Shown: one piece after another, positions 50,814 through 60,336 of the stretch
How positions within the stretch are numbered: position 1 is the first letter of the stretch
Layout of the letters: every line of letters begins with the position of its first letter
DNA from: an uncultured Lachnospiraceae bacterium
GTDB taxonomy: Bacteria > Bacillota > Clostridia > Lachnospirales > Lachnospiraceae
Direction of reading: 5' to 3'
DNA: 64,000 bases
Assembly: GCA_949948735.1 (NCBI GenBank)
Contig: CATLGV010000022.1
Span: 1 to 64,000 of the forward strand
Translations under genes and position numbers: made by a program
The notes under the pieces: generated by a model
The model's database searches: none
Told to the model about the DNA's origin: nothing
Seen by the model: only the letters and a program-made list of their open reading frames with translations

Positions 50814-51524
50814 ATGTACAACATACTGGTATGTGATGATGAAAAGGATATTGTATCGGCGTTGAGAATCTATCTGATGTCCGAGGGTTATAAGGTTTAT
50901 GAGGCGTACAACGGCAGGGAGGCGCTGGAGCTGTTTGAAGGAGCGGAGATTCACCTGGTGATTCTGGACATTATGATGCCGGTGATGGACGGTATTTCCA
51001 CGATGGTGAAGCTGCGGGAGCAAAGCAATGTCCCCGTGATTATGCTGAGCGCCAAGGGCGAGGATATGGATAAGGTGCTGGGGCTGAATATCGGCGCCGA
51101 CGACTATGTGACAAAGCCCTTTAATCCGGTGGAGCTTCTTGCCAGGGTAAAGTCGCAGCTGAGGCGTTATATGCAGCTGGGGGGCAGCAGCCTTAAGGAG
51201 GAGCCGGAGGCGTTCTGCATCGGCGGCATTGAGCTCAACGACAGGACCAAGGAGGTGCGGCTTGACGGTGAAAGGGTGGCGCTTACGCCGACCGAATACG
51301 ATATTCTCAAGCTGCTGATGGCCAATCCGGGAAAGGTATATTCTCCCGCGCAGATTTACGCGGCCGTATGGAACGATAATCCGTACGGCACGGAAAATAC
51401 GGTGGCTGTACATATCCGGCACCTTCGGGAAAAGCTGGAGTACAATCCGGCTGAGCCGCGGTACTTAAAGGCGGTCTGGGGGCGCGGTTATAAGTTTTCG
51501 GCAAATGCAAAGGGACTGGATTGA
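50814..51524 (+). CDS. OmpR-family response regulator (VanR-like)
   Basis: 236 residues. Receiver acceptor Asp 52 (LVILDIMMPVMDG), Lys in VTKPFNP, then a C-terminal winged helix (ALTPTEYDILKLLMANPGKV, then TVAVHIRHLREKLEYNPAEP). This sequence is closest to VanR/RegX-like regulators in general form. GACAGGAG lies upstream of the ATG. Operon with the kinase at 51549. Confidence 0.94.
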   Translation: MYNILVCDDEKDIVSALRIYLMSEGYKVYEAYNGREALELFEGAEIHLVILDIMMPVMDGISTMVKLREQSNVPVIMLSAKGEDMDKVLGLNIGADDYVTKPFNPVELLARVKSQLRRYMQLGGSSLKEEPEAFCIGGIELNDRTKEVRLDGERVALTPTEYDILKLLMANPGKVYSPAQIYAAVWNDNPYGTENTVAVHIRHLREKLEYNPAEPRYLKAVWGRGYKFSANAKGLD

Positions 51525-51548
51525 TAATAAGAAAGGTATGGTTATTGG

Positions 51549-54098
51549 ATGAACAGAATAAAGGGGTCGTATTTTGCAAAGCTTACGGCATGGGCGTTGT
51601 TTTTACTGGGGATTGCGGGCGCCGTGATTTTCGGGATGCTGGGTGTCGCTTATATCAGCGAGGATTATTATGAAAAAACCTACGAGGAGGCTAAGCGGGA
51701 TGCCTTCCGATGGGTGAACGCGCAATATTCCAGACAGGCGTTTGAGCGAATGGGCAGCGTCGGCACGGATGAGGCGCTGGCGGCCGAATATTTCCGCTAC
51801 GGTATTATAAAGACAGACGGACTGAGTGCGGAGGATTTGGAGAATCTTGATTTTAACAGGAAAGAGACCTACAGGGAGAGCAATTTCTTTCTGGATGAGA
51901 CGCGGATGAATCCGGATGCGCTGGAGATTTATGAGATTACTCAGAAAGGGGATCGGATGTCCGGCAGCATGTGCGGGAATTACCGGGAATATATAAACGG
52001 TCTGAAGCGCCTTGAGGAGACGCTGCTGCCGGACGATACAAAGAAGGCGCATCAGGGGGCGGATGCGGACTGGGAGTGGCACAGCCAGTACGCTGACGCG
52101 GTCTGCTACGACAAGACGGGCGGGATATTTTATTACAAATCCGAGGGGGTGTACTATCCGGTACAGAATGTGAGCATTCCGAATTATAACGGATACAGCT
52201 ATCATTACAGCTACGATTTCCGGGACAGGGTTTACAAGCTCAACTATACCTGGCCGGTGGATCAGACGGCGGACGGCTATGGGGCGCCGGCGCAGGAGAC
52301 AACCGATGACGGGGCTTCCATGGATGCGGTAGAGCGCATTCTGAAGGGGGACGGAACCGGGACGGCGCTGACGTTTAATATGCTGGATGCTACGCCATTT
52401 CATTACGCAAGCTGGGGGCCTTTGCTTTTGGATGAAATCCGGAATATCGACAGCTCAGAGCTGCAGATAATAAACGCCGGAAACATTCCGGAGAACCTGT
52501 TTGCCACGGAGGCCGGATATTATCTGGACGAGAATTATTCGCTGATTGTGGCACAGCGGGTGAGTGAGGAGCATTACTGGGTCGTATCACTGATTCCGGA
52601 TAAGGTGCCCCTGCATTCGGACAATCTGTACGCCGCGCATCAGTGGATGCTGGATACCGTTTATACGTTTGCGCCGCGGGATATAGCCATACGCCTGACC
52701 GGATTTGCGCTGCTGGCGCTGGCGTCGGCAGTATTTCTGACAGCGGCGGCAGGGCGCCGGAGGAACCGGGAGGACGTCGTGCTGCTGCCCTGCCCCGACA
52801 GGCTTCCGCTGGAGCTGTGGACGGTGCTCTGTCTCTGTGCGGGAAGCATACCGCTTGCGCTGCTGGAGTCGTTTCTAAGGGAAACCACGAGGTTTCCGGA
52901 GCTTTTTGTCGGCATTGTGACAGCAGCCATCCTGCTGCTTGCCGTTGTTGCCCTTTGGTATTTGCTGAGCCTTGCGGTTCGAGTGAAGAACGGGAAGTGG
53001 TGGCGCGGCAGCGTATGCTATTTTGTGTACAGCCGCATCCGGCGTTTCGTGCGGACAGTCTGTGCGAATATGGATATTCTGTGGAAGCTGATTGTGGGTG
53101 GCGCGGTGTTGTGCGTACTGGAGCTGTTCCTGGTGGTGATTGCGTTTGAGACGGATTTTCAGGTGTTTATTATGCTCTGGCTTGCAGAGAAAACAGTGCT
53201 GGGCATTCTGCTGACCAGGCTTGTCCTGCAGCTGCGTCTGCTGCAGGAGGGCAGCAGGCATCTTGCGGACGGGGAGCTGCATTATCAGATCAATACGGAA
53301 AAGATGTTTTCATCATGCAGGATGCATGGAGAAAATCTGAACAGAATCAGAATCGGGATGTCGAAGGCAGTCGATGAACGCATGAAGAGTGAGCGCCTCA
53401 AAACGGAGCTGATTACAAATGTGTCCCATGACATTAAGACGCCGCTGACTTCCATCATCAATTATGTCGATTTGCTCGGAAAAGAAGAGCTTCAAAATGA
53501 AAAGGCGGCGGCGTATCTGGAGGTGCTTGAGCGGCAGTCCTTAAAGCTCAAAAAGCTGACGGAGGATCTGGTGGAGGCTTCCAAGGCGTCCACAGGAAAC
53601 CTCGCGGTGGTAAGCGAGCAGCTGGAGGTCGGCGTATTCCTCACACAGACGGTCGGTGAGTTTGAGGAACGTCTGGCAGCGGCAAATCTTGAGCTGCTGG
53701 TCAAAAAGACGGAGTCCCCCGTATATATTGTGGCAGACGGACGGCATCTGTGGCGCGTGGTGGATAATCTGATGAACAATGTCTGCAAATATGCGCAGCC
53801 GTATTCCAGAGTGTATGTCAACCTCGAGCGGGAGGGGGAAACGGCGGTCATAGTCCTGCGCAACATGTCAAAGTATCCGCTCAATATCAACGGGGAGGAG
53901 CTGGCGGAGCGGTTTGTGCGCGGCGACGAGTCCCGGAATACGGAGGGGCATGGACTTGGCCTGTCTATTGCCAAAAGCCTTGTGGAGCTTATGGGCGGGA
54001 AAATGGAGATTTATGTGGACGGGGATCTGTTCAAGGTGCTTCTGACCTTTCAATGCTGCGTGCAGGAAGAAGAGCCGGCGGCGGAGCGCGTGATTTGA
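51549..54098 (+). CDS. Large multi-pass sensor histidine kinase (849 aa)
   Basis: An N-terminal helix (12-38), a large extracellular region (about 40-375), then several helices (376-575) before the kinase core. Phosphoacceptor His 627 in ITNVSHDIKTPLTSI, N-box VVDNLMNNVCKYAQ, G-box GHGLGLSIAKSLVELMGGK. Much longer than ordinary kinases because of the extracellular domain and extra helices, so the ligand is probably extracellular. AAAGGTATGG lies upstream of the ATG. It and its regulator resemble VanS/R-type pairs; no target genes are adjacent. Confidence 0.93.
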   Translation: MNRIKGSYFAKLTAWALFLLGIAGAVIFGMLGVAYISEDYYEKTYEEAKRDAFRWVNAQYSRQAFERMGSVGTDEALAAEYFRYGIIKTDGLSAEDLENLDFNRKETYRESNFFLDETRMNPDALEIYEITQKGDRMSGSMCGNYREYINGLKRLEETLLPDDTKKAHQGADADWEWHSQYADAVCYDKTGGIFYYKSEGVYYPVQNVSIPNYNGYSYHYSYDFRDRVYKLNYTWPVDQTADGYGAPAQETTDDGASMDAVERILKGDGTGTALTFNMLDATPFHYASWGPLLLDEIRNIDSSELQIINAGNIPENLFATEAGYYLDENYSLIVAQRVSEEHYWVVSLIPDKVPLHSDNLYAAHQWMLDTVYTFAPRDIAIRLTGFALLALASAVFLTAAAGRRRNREDVVLLPCPDRLPLELWTVLCLCAGSIPLALLESFLRETTRFPELFVGIVTAAILLLAVVALWYLLSLAVRVKNGKWWRGSVCYFVYSRIRRFVRTVCANMDILWKLIVGGAVLCVLELFLVVIAFETDFQVFIMLWLAEKTVLGILLTRLVLQLRLLQEGSRHLADGELHYQINTEKMFSSCRMHGENLNRIRIGMSKAVDERMKSERLKTELITNVSHDIKTPLTSIINYVDLLGKEELQNEKAAAYLEVLERQSLKLKKLTEDLVEASKASTGNLAVVSEQLEVGVFLTQTVGEFEERLAAANLELLVKKTESPVYIVADGRHLWRVVDNLMNNVCKYAQPYSRVYVNLEREGETAVIVLRNMSKYPLNINGEELAERFVRGDESRNTEGHGLGLSIAKSLVELMGGKMEIYVDGDLFKVLLTFQCCVQEEEPAAERVI

Positions 54099-54158
54099 CA
54101 TGGAAATAGCGATTTGATATAATTACTTCGTATGTTTTTACAACAGAGGTAATTAAAA

Positions 54159-57100
54159 ATGGACACAGGACTGTATAACAGTATCGATAAAAGAATATTT
54201 TCAACGCCCGGCAAAGCGGGGGATAACTTCCTGTTAATCAAGCACTACAATACCCTTTCTTTTACGGCGGAGGATGCAGCGCAGATAAAAGCGCGCAACG
54301 CGGATACGGTAGTGTGCCTGCATGATTTTAAGCTGGCACAGATGGCAGGTGTGTTCGAGCCGTTTCTTTGCTATGCGCGCACGCTCGTCGGGATGCGCTC
54401 CGGGGCGGAAATCGACAGGATATTGGAGGCGTGCAATGTCTACAGCCTTCACAGATCCGTATTGCGCAGCTATCTGATGACCGGCGAATGCGTGCGGGAG
54501 GAGGAAATCCTGATTGACGAGGTCGCGTTTGAGCAGGACAGGATTGCATCCGCGGTGGTGAAGCTCATCCTGTACCTGACGAGGGAGAAAAAGATTGTAT
54601 TTCTGCTCAATGACCTGCAGTACGCCAGCGGCTCTTCCATGCATTTTATCCATAATATGGTGGAGGAGGCTGTCGGCAGGAAGCTTGCGGTAATTGCCAC
54701 TTACAATGAAGCCAAGGTATCCCTGCCGCACATCGTTCCGCTGTGGAACAGATTTTACAATTATGTGTACGGCAAAGAGCTCGTTATGGAGACCATTTAC
54801 GGTTCGCTGGACAGGAATGAGGAGCAGGAGAGCGACTATGCCGTATCGGCGCAGCGTCTCGGCGACGATATCCGGGAGGTCAATAATCTGCTGTTCTGCC
54901 TTGACTTCTCACAGGCAAGCTATTATCTGGGGATTATGTACAAGATGATGACGGTTGAGGAGATCGATATCGCGTGGGAGGACAGGATGCGGATTCTGAA
55001 TCTTTACGCGCTGGTCTCCATATACACGCAGGATATTTCACAGGCGCTGCTTTTGTGCGGAAAGATTCGGGAGATAAAGGAGTGGGTCAACCAGCCGGAG
55101 GTTGATTTTGAATATTACTATTTTATCGGATTGACGCATATGTATAACGGGAAGCTGGAGGAGGCTGCGCAGGGGGCCAAAGCGTGCCTTGCGGCCGCAC
55201 AGCGTCAGGGGGAGGAGCGTCATATTTTTGTGGCGCGGATGCTGTATCTGATGATTCAGATGTCCGGATGGCACAATATTTTCTTCTGCGCAAACGATAT
55301 AGCGGTGGACGAGGAGCTTCTGCAGCTTGCCCGGAAATACAATTACTGGAATCATCTCGGGCATATTTATGTGTACGCGTATGACAATTCACCGGCGCTT
55401 TTTTCGGACGAGACAAGGCTTGAGGAACGGCTGGTGCATTTTAATAAGGGCATTGATATTATGAAAAGGCTCGGCAATGAGTACTTTATCATGGAAGCTT
55501 ACCGGAATAATATTATGATTGCATCGACCAACGGATTTTTTCGGACGGCGAATTACTACTATGACAAATGCCACGAGATGGTGCGCGGAAAGAGCGCGCA
55601 TGAGGAAGCGATGGTTTATAACGGCGTCGGGTATATTTCATCGGCCATGGAGGCGTATGACAAGGCCTTTGCGTGCTATCACGAGGCGCTGAGGCGTTTT
55701 ATGGCGCTGGAGGAAATCGACTATGTCGGTGAGACGCTGTACAATATGGCGATCAACTGCATTATGGCGCAGGACTATCACAATGCGCTCCAGTATCTGG
55801 AGATTGCGTTCCGGATTGTAAAAGAAATGAAGATGAACAGTCTGCGTGTCTGCAATATTTCCAAGCTGACCGGGCTGATGGCATTCTGCAGCCACTACAG
55901 CGGCAATGATCTTATGTGCGCGGTTTACACGGAGAAAACGCGTCTGTTTCTGGAGCACCTGACGGAGGGGGACAATACCGCTGCGGGCGGCAGAAGGAAT
56001 ATTCTGGGTATTGTGCACGACTATACACTGTGCAAGGACGATTTGTTCATCTATTATTATATGGCGGGCATACAGTTTGCAAAGAGCGGCGAGGACGGGG
56101 AAGCGCTGCGGGCCCTGCAGCTGGCGGCAGGCTGTATGGACGAGGCGGTCGGCAACCAGTTCTATATTTTCCGGCAGTATATTGAGACGCTGGCCAGACT
56201 GTATCGGCGCATGGGGAAGGAAAAGGAAGCGGTACAGCGGCTGCAGGGGGCGATTGCGTTTTACGAGGCGCAGGGCTGCCGGCATAAGGTGCGCGAGCTT
56301 CAGGCGCAGTTAAGCGGGAGACGCCTGTGTGAGGAGAAGCACAATCTGGGCTTGTCCATGAAGCTGGAGCAGGAGATTTATACGGCGCTGCGCCATGCGT
56401 CCGTCCACAGGGAAAATCAGGAACAGCAAAAACGCATGACGTTTCTGTCCGCATGGCAGAAGATGATGGAGATTAACAACAAAAACAGGCAGGAGCTGGT
56501 ACTGCCTGCGATAAATGCTTTTATACATCATTTTAATATCGACAGGCTGATGCTCTTAAAATACGAGGACAATGAGCCCAGGGAGCTGTTTAACAATACG
56601 GGGTTTGCGTTTACCGGAGAGCGGCGCAGAGGGGTCGAGGCCTTCTTCCACAAGAAGCACCTTGGCTTTGTGGTATCCAAGATTGACAATAATTACAGCG
56701 ATTATTCGGATATCGTGTTCTATTTTGAACAAAATAAAATCTGCTCCATGATCGGGATGCCTTTTTACTGCAATGACAGCTTTCAGGCAATTGTGATAGC
56801 ATATATCACCATGAAGGACAACTGGCATTCCCTGAACAACCGGTATCTGCTGGACAAGGGCGACTATACCGTGTTTGAATTTTTGATACGTCAGCTCTTA
56901 AACGCGATAGAAATGCTGGAGACAAAGGAAGCGATTCAGCAGATGAATGACAAGCTCAATTATCTGGCGGTGACGGATAAGCTGACGGGTCTCTATAACC
57001 GGGAAGGCTTTTATGACAATATCGAGCGGCGTATCGCAGGCCGCCCGGCCGGAAATCAGGCGCAGCCCATTACCATTCTGTACATTGACCTGGATAACTT

Positions 57101-57506
57101 TAAGCATTATAACGATACCTACGGGCATGCCGCAGGGGATATTATACTGGTTGAGATGGCGGGTATTTTCAGGCGAGAGGTAGGACAGGAGGGCTTTGTC
57201 GCACGGTATGGCGGAGATGAATTCCTGGCGGCCGTCTACAGTGACGACCGGCCGCTGATCGAACGGATTGCGGGCAATATCTATGCGGAGATTAACGCCG
57301 CGGACGGCTTTAAGGCCGTTATAGAGCAAAAGCTCGGAAAGAAAATCGATATTCCGCGGGATAAGACCATTTCCTGCTCGATAGGCATCAGCAGCATCGG
57401 CGCGCTTACAAGCAGCGAAGCCCTTGAAACGGTTGTGAAGGAGGCGGATAAGGTTCTTTATGACGTTAAGAAATCCGGTAAAGGGATTTTCAAATTCTAT
57501 GCATAA
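54159..57506 (+). CDS. Giant TPR-GGDEF protein with a STAND-like N-terminal domain lacking the P-loop (1115 aa)
   Basis: The C-terminus (about 940-1115) is a diguanylate cyclase domain with intact GGDEF at 1018-1022 (ARYGGDEFLAAV); the RxxD inhibition site expected just before is absent (GQEG). A GAF-like segment (about 760-930) precedes it. The middle (250-740) consists of TPR helices. Residues 1-220 resemble the AAA/STAND ATPase of adenylate-cyclase-type regulators, with a Walker B-like motif (KIVFLLNDLQYASGSS), but no Walker A is visible. It likely makes c-di-GMP under control of a protein ligand. The ATG has GAGGTAATTAAAA upstream. No signal or membrane helix. Confidence 0.85.
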   Translation: MDTGLYNSIDKRIFSTPGKAGDNFLLIKHYNTLSFTAEDAAQIKARNADTVVCLHDFKLAQMAGVFEPFLCYARTLVGMRSGAEIDRILEACNVYSLHRSVLRSYLMTGECVREEEILIDEVAFEQDRIASAVVKLILYLTREKKIVFLLNDLQYASGSSMHFIHNMVEEAVGRKLAVIATYNEAKVSLPHIVPLWNRFYNYVYGKELVMETIYGSLDRNEEQESDYAVSAQRLGDDIREVNNLLFCLDFSQASYYLGIMYKMMTVEEIDIAWEDRMRILNLYALVSIYTQDISQALLLCGKIREIKEWVNQPEVDFEYYYFIGLTHMYNGKLEEAAQGAKACLAAAQRQGEERHIFVARMLYLMIQMSGWHNIFFCANDIAVDEELLQLARKYNYWNHLGHIYVYAYDNSPALFSDETRLEERLVHFNKGIDIMKRLGNEYFIMEAYRNNIMIASTNGFFRTANYYYDKCHEMVRGKSAHEEAMVYNGVGYISSAMEAYDKAFACYHEALRRFMALEEIDYVGETLYNMAINCIMAQDYHNALQYLEIAFRIVKEMKMNSLRVCNISKLTGLMAFCSHYSGNDLMCAVYTEKTRLFLEHLTEGDNTAAGGRRNILGIVHDYTLCKDDLFIYYYMAGIQFAKSGEDGEALRALQLAAGCMDEAVGNQFYIFRQYIETLARLYRRMGKEKEAVQRLQGAIAFYEAQGCRHKVRELQAQLSGRRLCEEKHNLGLSMKLEQEIYTALRHASVHRENQEQQKRMTFLSAWQKMMEINNKNRQELVLPAINAFIHHFNIDRLMLLKYEDNEPRELFNNTGFAFTGERRRGVEAFFHKKHLGFVVSKIDNNYSDYSDIVFYFEQNKICSMIGMPFYCNDSFQAIVIAYITMKDNWHSLNNRYLLDKGDYTVFEFLIRQLLNAIEMLETKEAIQQMNDKLNYLAVTDKLTGLYNREGFYDNIERRIAGRPAGNQAQPITILYIDLDNFKHYNDTYGHAAGDIILVEMAGIFRREVGQEGFVARYGGDEFLAAVYSDDRPLIERIAGNIYAEINAADGFKAVIEQKLGKKIDIPRDKTISCSIGISSIGALTSSEALETVVKEADKVLYDVKKSGKGIFKFYA

Positions 57507-57582
57507 ATGCGCGGGGAAATCCATATATAAAATAACAAAAAAAGAGTAGGAAATCTTGGTAAAGTTGAATAAGGTTTACAGG

Positions 57583-57611
57583 TTGATATTTTGGAGTATA
57601 TAGGGTATACT
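57583..57611 (+). promoter_or_regulatory. Promoter of 6S RNA
   Basis: -35 TTGATA (57583-57588), 17-base spacer, -10 TATACT (57606-57611). Transcription would begin near 57618. Confidence 0.75.
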
Positions 57612-57617
57612 ATAAGT

Positions 57618-57804
57618 AATCTGAGATGCTCGATAACTCTTGTTATTTTGAACCTACATCACTTTAAACGGGATTCCTACATTGCCTGATTAATGTCATG
57701 CCCCCCATTATGGCCAGGGGAAGACAGCGAGATGGTTGCGGTTGCCCACCTAGCATTGGCTAGGAGTCAAAATACAGGAGCCGGCATTTTGGAGATAAAC
57801 CAAA
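57618..57804 (+). ncRNA. ssrS: 6S RNA, RNA polymerase regulator
   Basis: Long untranslated RNA between a consensus promoter and a terminator. The 5' end AATCTGAGATGCTCG is complementary in parts to the 3' end CCGGCATTTTGGAGAT, the closing stem of 6S RNA. Inside lie the Firmicutes-type segments TTGAACCTACATC and AAACGGGATTCCTACATT, a central bubble region, and GACAGCGAGATGGTTGCGG. 6S RNA mimics an open promoter and sequesters sigma-A RNA polymerase. The 5' and 3' ends are estimates. Confidence 0.8.
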
Positions 57805-57810
57805 GAAAAA

Positions 57811-57836
57811 AGCAGTCCGATTGGGCTGCTTTTTTG
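57811..57836 (+). terminator. Terminator of 6S RNA
   Basis: AGCAGTCC (57811-57818) pairs with GGGCTGCT (57823-57830) around GATT, one wobble, then TTTTTG. Confidence 0.85.
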
Positions 57837-57891
57837 TCGGTCCGGGCGGCTGCAGCCGCCAGAATCCCGCAGATTTGGGCAAGATTGGAGG

Positions 57892-59400
57892 GTGCAGATA
57901 GACGGGAAAACGAGGCCGTTCAGGCGTGCCGCGATTGCGGCGGTATGGATCGTGATTGCGCTTGGCATATACAGGTGCGGCGTTACGGTTGGCTTTGACG
58001 GAGGAGAAGAGCAGCAGGATACGCAGGAGGCGCCCGGACGGGAGACGTATCCACAGACGCCGCCTGTGCCCGGTAAAGAGCCGGCTTCGACGCAGGCGCC
58101 CTTTGACACGAATATCAGAGTGCTTATCAAGACAGACGGTTTTGAGGGCATATATCACGACGCGGTTGATTTTGTGGGAACAGAGGGACTTGCGGTGGAG
58201 CACGGCGGCAGTGTGACCGTGTATCCGGCGGGAGAGGCGTATCATCTTGACGGGGCAAAGCTGCGGGCAGGGGAGCCGGTCGTGGTGCGCGCCTGCGGAC
58301 AGGGGAAAATCCAATGCCCGTCGGTAGTCCGAAGCGCGGACTGCGCGTATCGGGGGCGGATGGAATGCTATGCGGCCGGGGAAGGCATCGTGCTGATCAA
58401 TGAACTGGCGGTAGAAGAGTACCTTTACGGTGTGGTGCCCAGTGAGATGCCGTCCTCTTATCCGATAGAGGCGCAGAAGGCGCAGGCGATTGGGGCGCGC
58501 ACCTATGCGTACTATCATAAGAAGAGCTATGCGTATCCTCAATGGCGGGCGCACGTCGATGACAGCACGGCTTTTCAGGTATATTTAAATATCGGGGAGA
58601 CAGACGCAGCGCGTCAGGCTGTGGACGAGACCGCGGGGCTGGTGCTGACTTATGAGGGGGAGCTGGTAGAGAGCTTTTATTATTCGACCTCAAGCGGATA
58701 CAGCGGCGGGGCCGGTGTGTGGGAGAGCGGAAGCGGTGAGAATGGCTTTCTGATAGAAACAGGCCGGGACATTTTCGCAGAAAACAGCGCTGCGGGAGAG
58801 GAACAGTACCGCGCATACATAGATACCGGGAATACACAGGATATCGAGTATCAGGAGCCGTGGTACCGGTGGGAATATACAAAGGAGCTGACGGGAAGCG
58901 GGGAACAGGCGCTTCTGGATACCCTGTACCGGATGTATCTTGCCAGGCCGGATAAGGTGCGAATCCGATCGGCATCCCTGCGGGCGGAGAAGCTGACGCA
59001 GGAAGCGGGAATCAAGGATATCCGCGTGCTTAACCGCACAAGGAGCGGCCTGGTGACCAGCCTGATGATAGAGACGCAGCATTTCCGCGTCAATGTGCGC
59101 ACGCAGCACTGTATCCGGGAGGCGCTTGCCGGCGCGGGAGAGACGGTGATCAAGAAGGATGGCAGCACGTACCGGATGGGGACGCTGCTGCCGAGCGCGT
59201 ACTTTTATATCGAAAAATGCTATGATAATAATGCCGGAAACGGGGATAATCTAGAAGGAATAGTAATACGCGGGGGCGGCCTGGGGCATGGCGCGGGAAT
59301 GTCGCAGAACGGGGCCAGGCGCCTTGCCGGGCAGGGCTTCACCGCTGCGGATATTCTGGCATATTATTATAAGGGAAGCATTGAGCCTATAGAAAAATAG
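57892..59400 (+). CDS. SpoIID/LytB-domain protein, membrane-anchored
   Basis: 502 residues. One N-terminal membrane helix (12-30), a Pro/Thr-rich linker (38-75), then the SpoIID domain with the catalytic Glu in VVPSEMPSSYPIEAQKAQAI and the C-terminal GIVIRGGGLGHGAGMSQNGA. SpoIID lytic transglycosylases remove naked glycan strands at the septum or in the wall; without sporulation genes nearby a vegetative role is equally likely. The only in-frame start is GTG at 57892, which overlaps GGAGG, so the site is unusually tight. It follows the 6S RNA terminator. Confidence 0.88.
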   Translation: MQIDGKTRPFRRAAIAAVWIVIALGIYRCGVTVGFDGGEEQQDTQEAPGRETYPQTPPVPGKEPASTQAPFDTNIRVLIKTDGFEGIYHDAVDFVGTEGLAVEHGGSVTVYPAGEAYHLDGAKLRAGEPVVVRACGQGKIQCPSVVRSADCAYRGRMECYAAGEGIVLINELAVEEYLYGVVPSEMPSSYPIEAQKAQAIGARTYAYYHKKSYAYPQWRAHVDDSTAFQVYLNIGETDAARQAVDETAGLVLTYEGELVESFYYSTSSGYSGGAGVWESGSGENGFLIETGRDIFAENSAAGEEQYRAYIDTGNTQDIEYQEPWYRWEYTKELTGSGEQALLDTLYRMYLARPDKVRIRSASLRAEKLTQEAGIKDIRVLNRTRSGLVTSLMIETQHFRVNVRTQHCIREALAGAGETVIKKDGSTYRMGTLLPSAYFYIEKCYDNNAGNGDNLEGIVIRGGGLGHGAGMSQNGARRLAGQGFTAADILAYYYKGSIEPIEK

Positions 59401-59422
59401 TGCAAAAGGGGCGCGTTTGCAG

Positions 59423-60256
59423 ATGGCGGAAAAAACATCGGGAAAGGATGCATGCAGGAGAATATACGGATTGCTGAGAAGGATACGCAGAATGATAGCC
59501 GAGTCGGAGGTTGCGGCCTACGCCTCGGGTACTGCGTTCTTTTTATTTTTGTCGATTATTCCCATGATTATGCTGGTCAGCGGACTGCTGCCGGAGACGG
59601 TTGTCCGTAAGGGGATGGTCAATATTTCGCAGGCGGTGATACCGGAGAAGGTTTACAATTTCCTTGCGGGTGTCGCGGCAGGCTGCCGCGGGGAGAATAT
59701 GACGCTGGTATCCGTATCCGCGGCGGTGGTCGTCTGGTCGGCGTCGAAAGGGGTGCTGGCGCTGATACGCGGGCTGAATCATATCTATGACATTGACGAA
59801 TCGCGCAATTACCTGCTGCTGCGTCTGAAGGCCGCATTTTACACGGTCTTCCTGCTTACCGCGATCCTGCTGTCGTTCGGGCTGCTGGTGTTTGGCGATA
59901 TTATGGCGGATTTGCTGGTGCCGGACAGCGGATGGCTGGCAAGCCTGTGGGGGCTTCTGGGGAGTCTGCGCCACATTTTTGTTGCGGGGCTGATTTCCGT
60001 GGTATTTTGTACGATGTACTGTCTGCTGCCCAACAGTCAGCCGGCATGGCCCAGCCAGTATCCGGGCGCGGCCTTTACCTCCGTGTTCTGGACGCTCTAT
60101 TCCTTTGCCTTTTCTGTTTATGTGGATTATTTTGACGGGTTTGACATGTACGGAAATCTGACGACCATCATTATCGTTATGATCTGGCTGTATTTTTGCA
60201 TGTATATATTTTTTTGCGGCGCATTGATAAACGTTTTGTTAAATAAACAGTTATGA
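59423..60256 (+). CDS. YihY/virulence factor BrkB family membrane protein
   Basis: 277 residues. After an N-terminal segment, six membrane helices follow, with the motif ASGTAFFLFLSIIPMIMLVS and a central WSASKGVLALIRGLNHIYDI that define YihY (formerly called RNase BN). Function is uncertain; a transport or lipid role is proposed for the family. Start at ATG 59423 with AAAAGGGG eleven bases upstream; a TTG at 59417 is possible. It starts 22 bases after the SpoIID-like gene. Confidence 0.85.
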   Translation: MAEKTSGKDACRRIYGLLRRIRRMIAESEVAAYASGTAFFLFLSIIPMIMLVSGLLPETVVRKGMVNISQAVIPEKVYNFLAGVAAGCRGENMTLVSVSAAVVVWSASKGVLALIRGLNHIYDIDESRNYLLLRLKAAFYTVFLLTAILLSFGLLVFGDIMADLLVPDSGWLASLWGLLGSLRHIFVAGLISVVFCTMYCLLPNSQPAWPSQYPGAAFTSVFWTLYSFAFSVYVDYFDGFDMYGNLTTIIIVMIWLYFCMYIFFCGALINVLLNKQL

Positions 60257-60336
60257 AGCATTTTCCGGTTGCTTTTCCGCGAAGAAAAAGGTAAACTTGT
60301 CTTTGGAAAAGGCGAGGTTCGATTAGGAGGAGTATT

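Noticed and set aside
57583-57836. First impression of a c-di-GMP riboswitch next to the GGDEF gene
   Set aside because: The RNA ends in its own terminator before the next gene and shows Firmicutes 6S RNA segments, not the GEMM-type core; 6S is the better fit.
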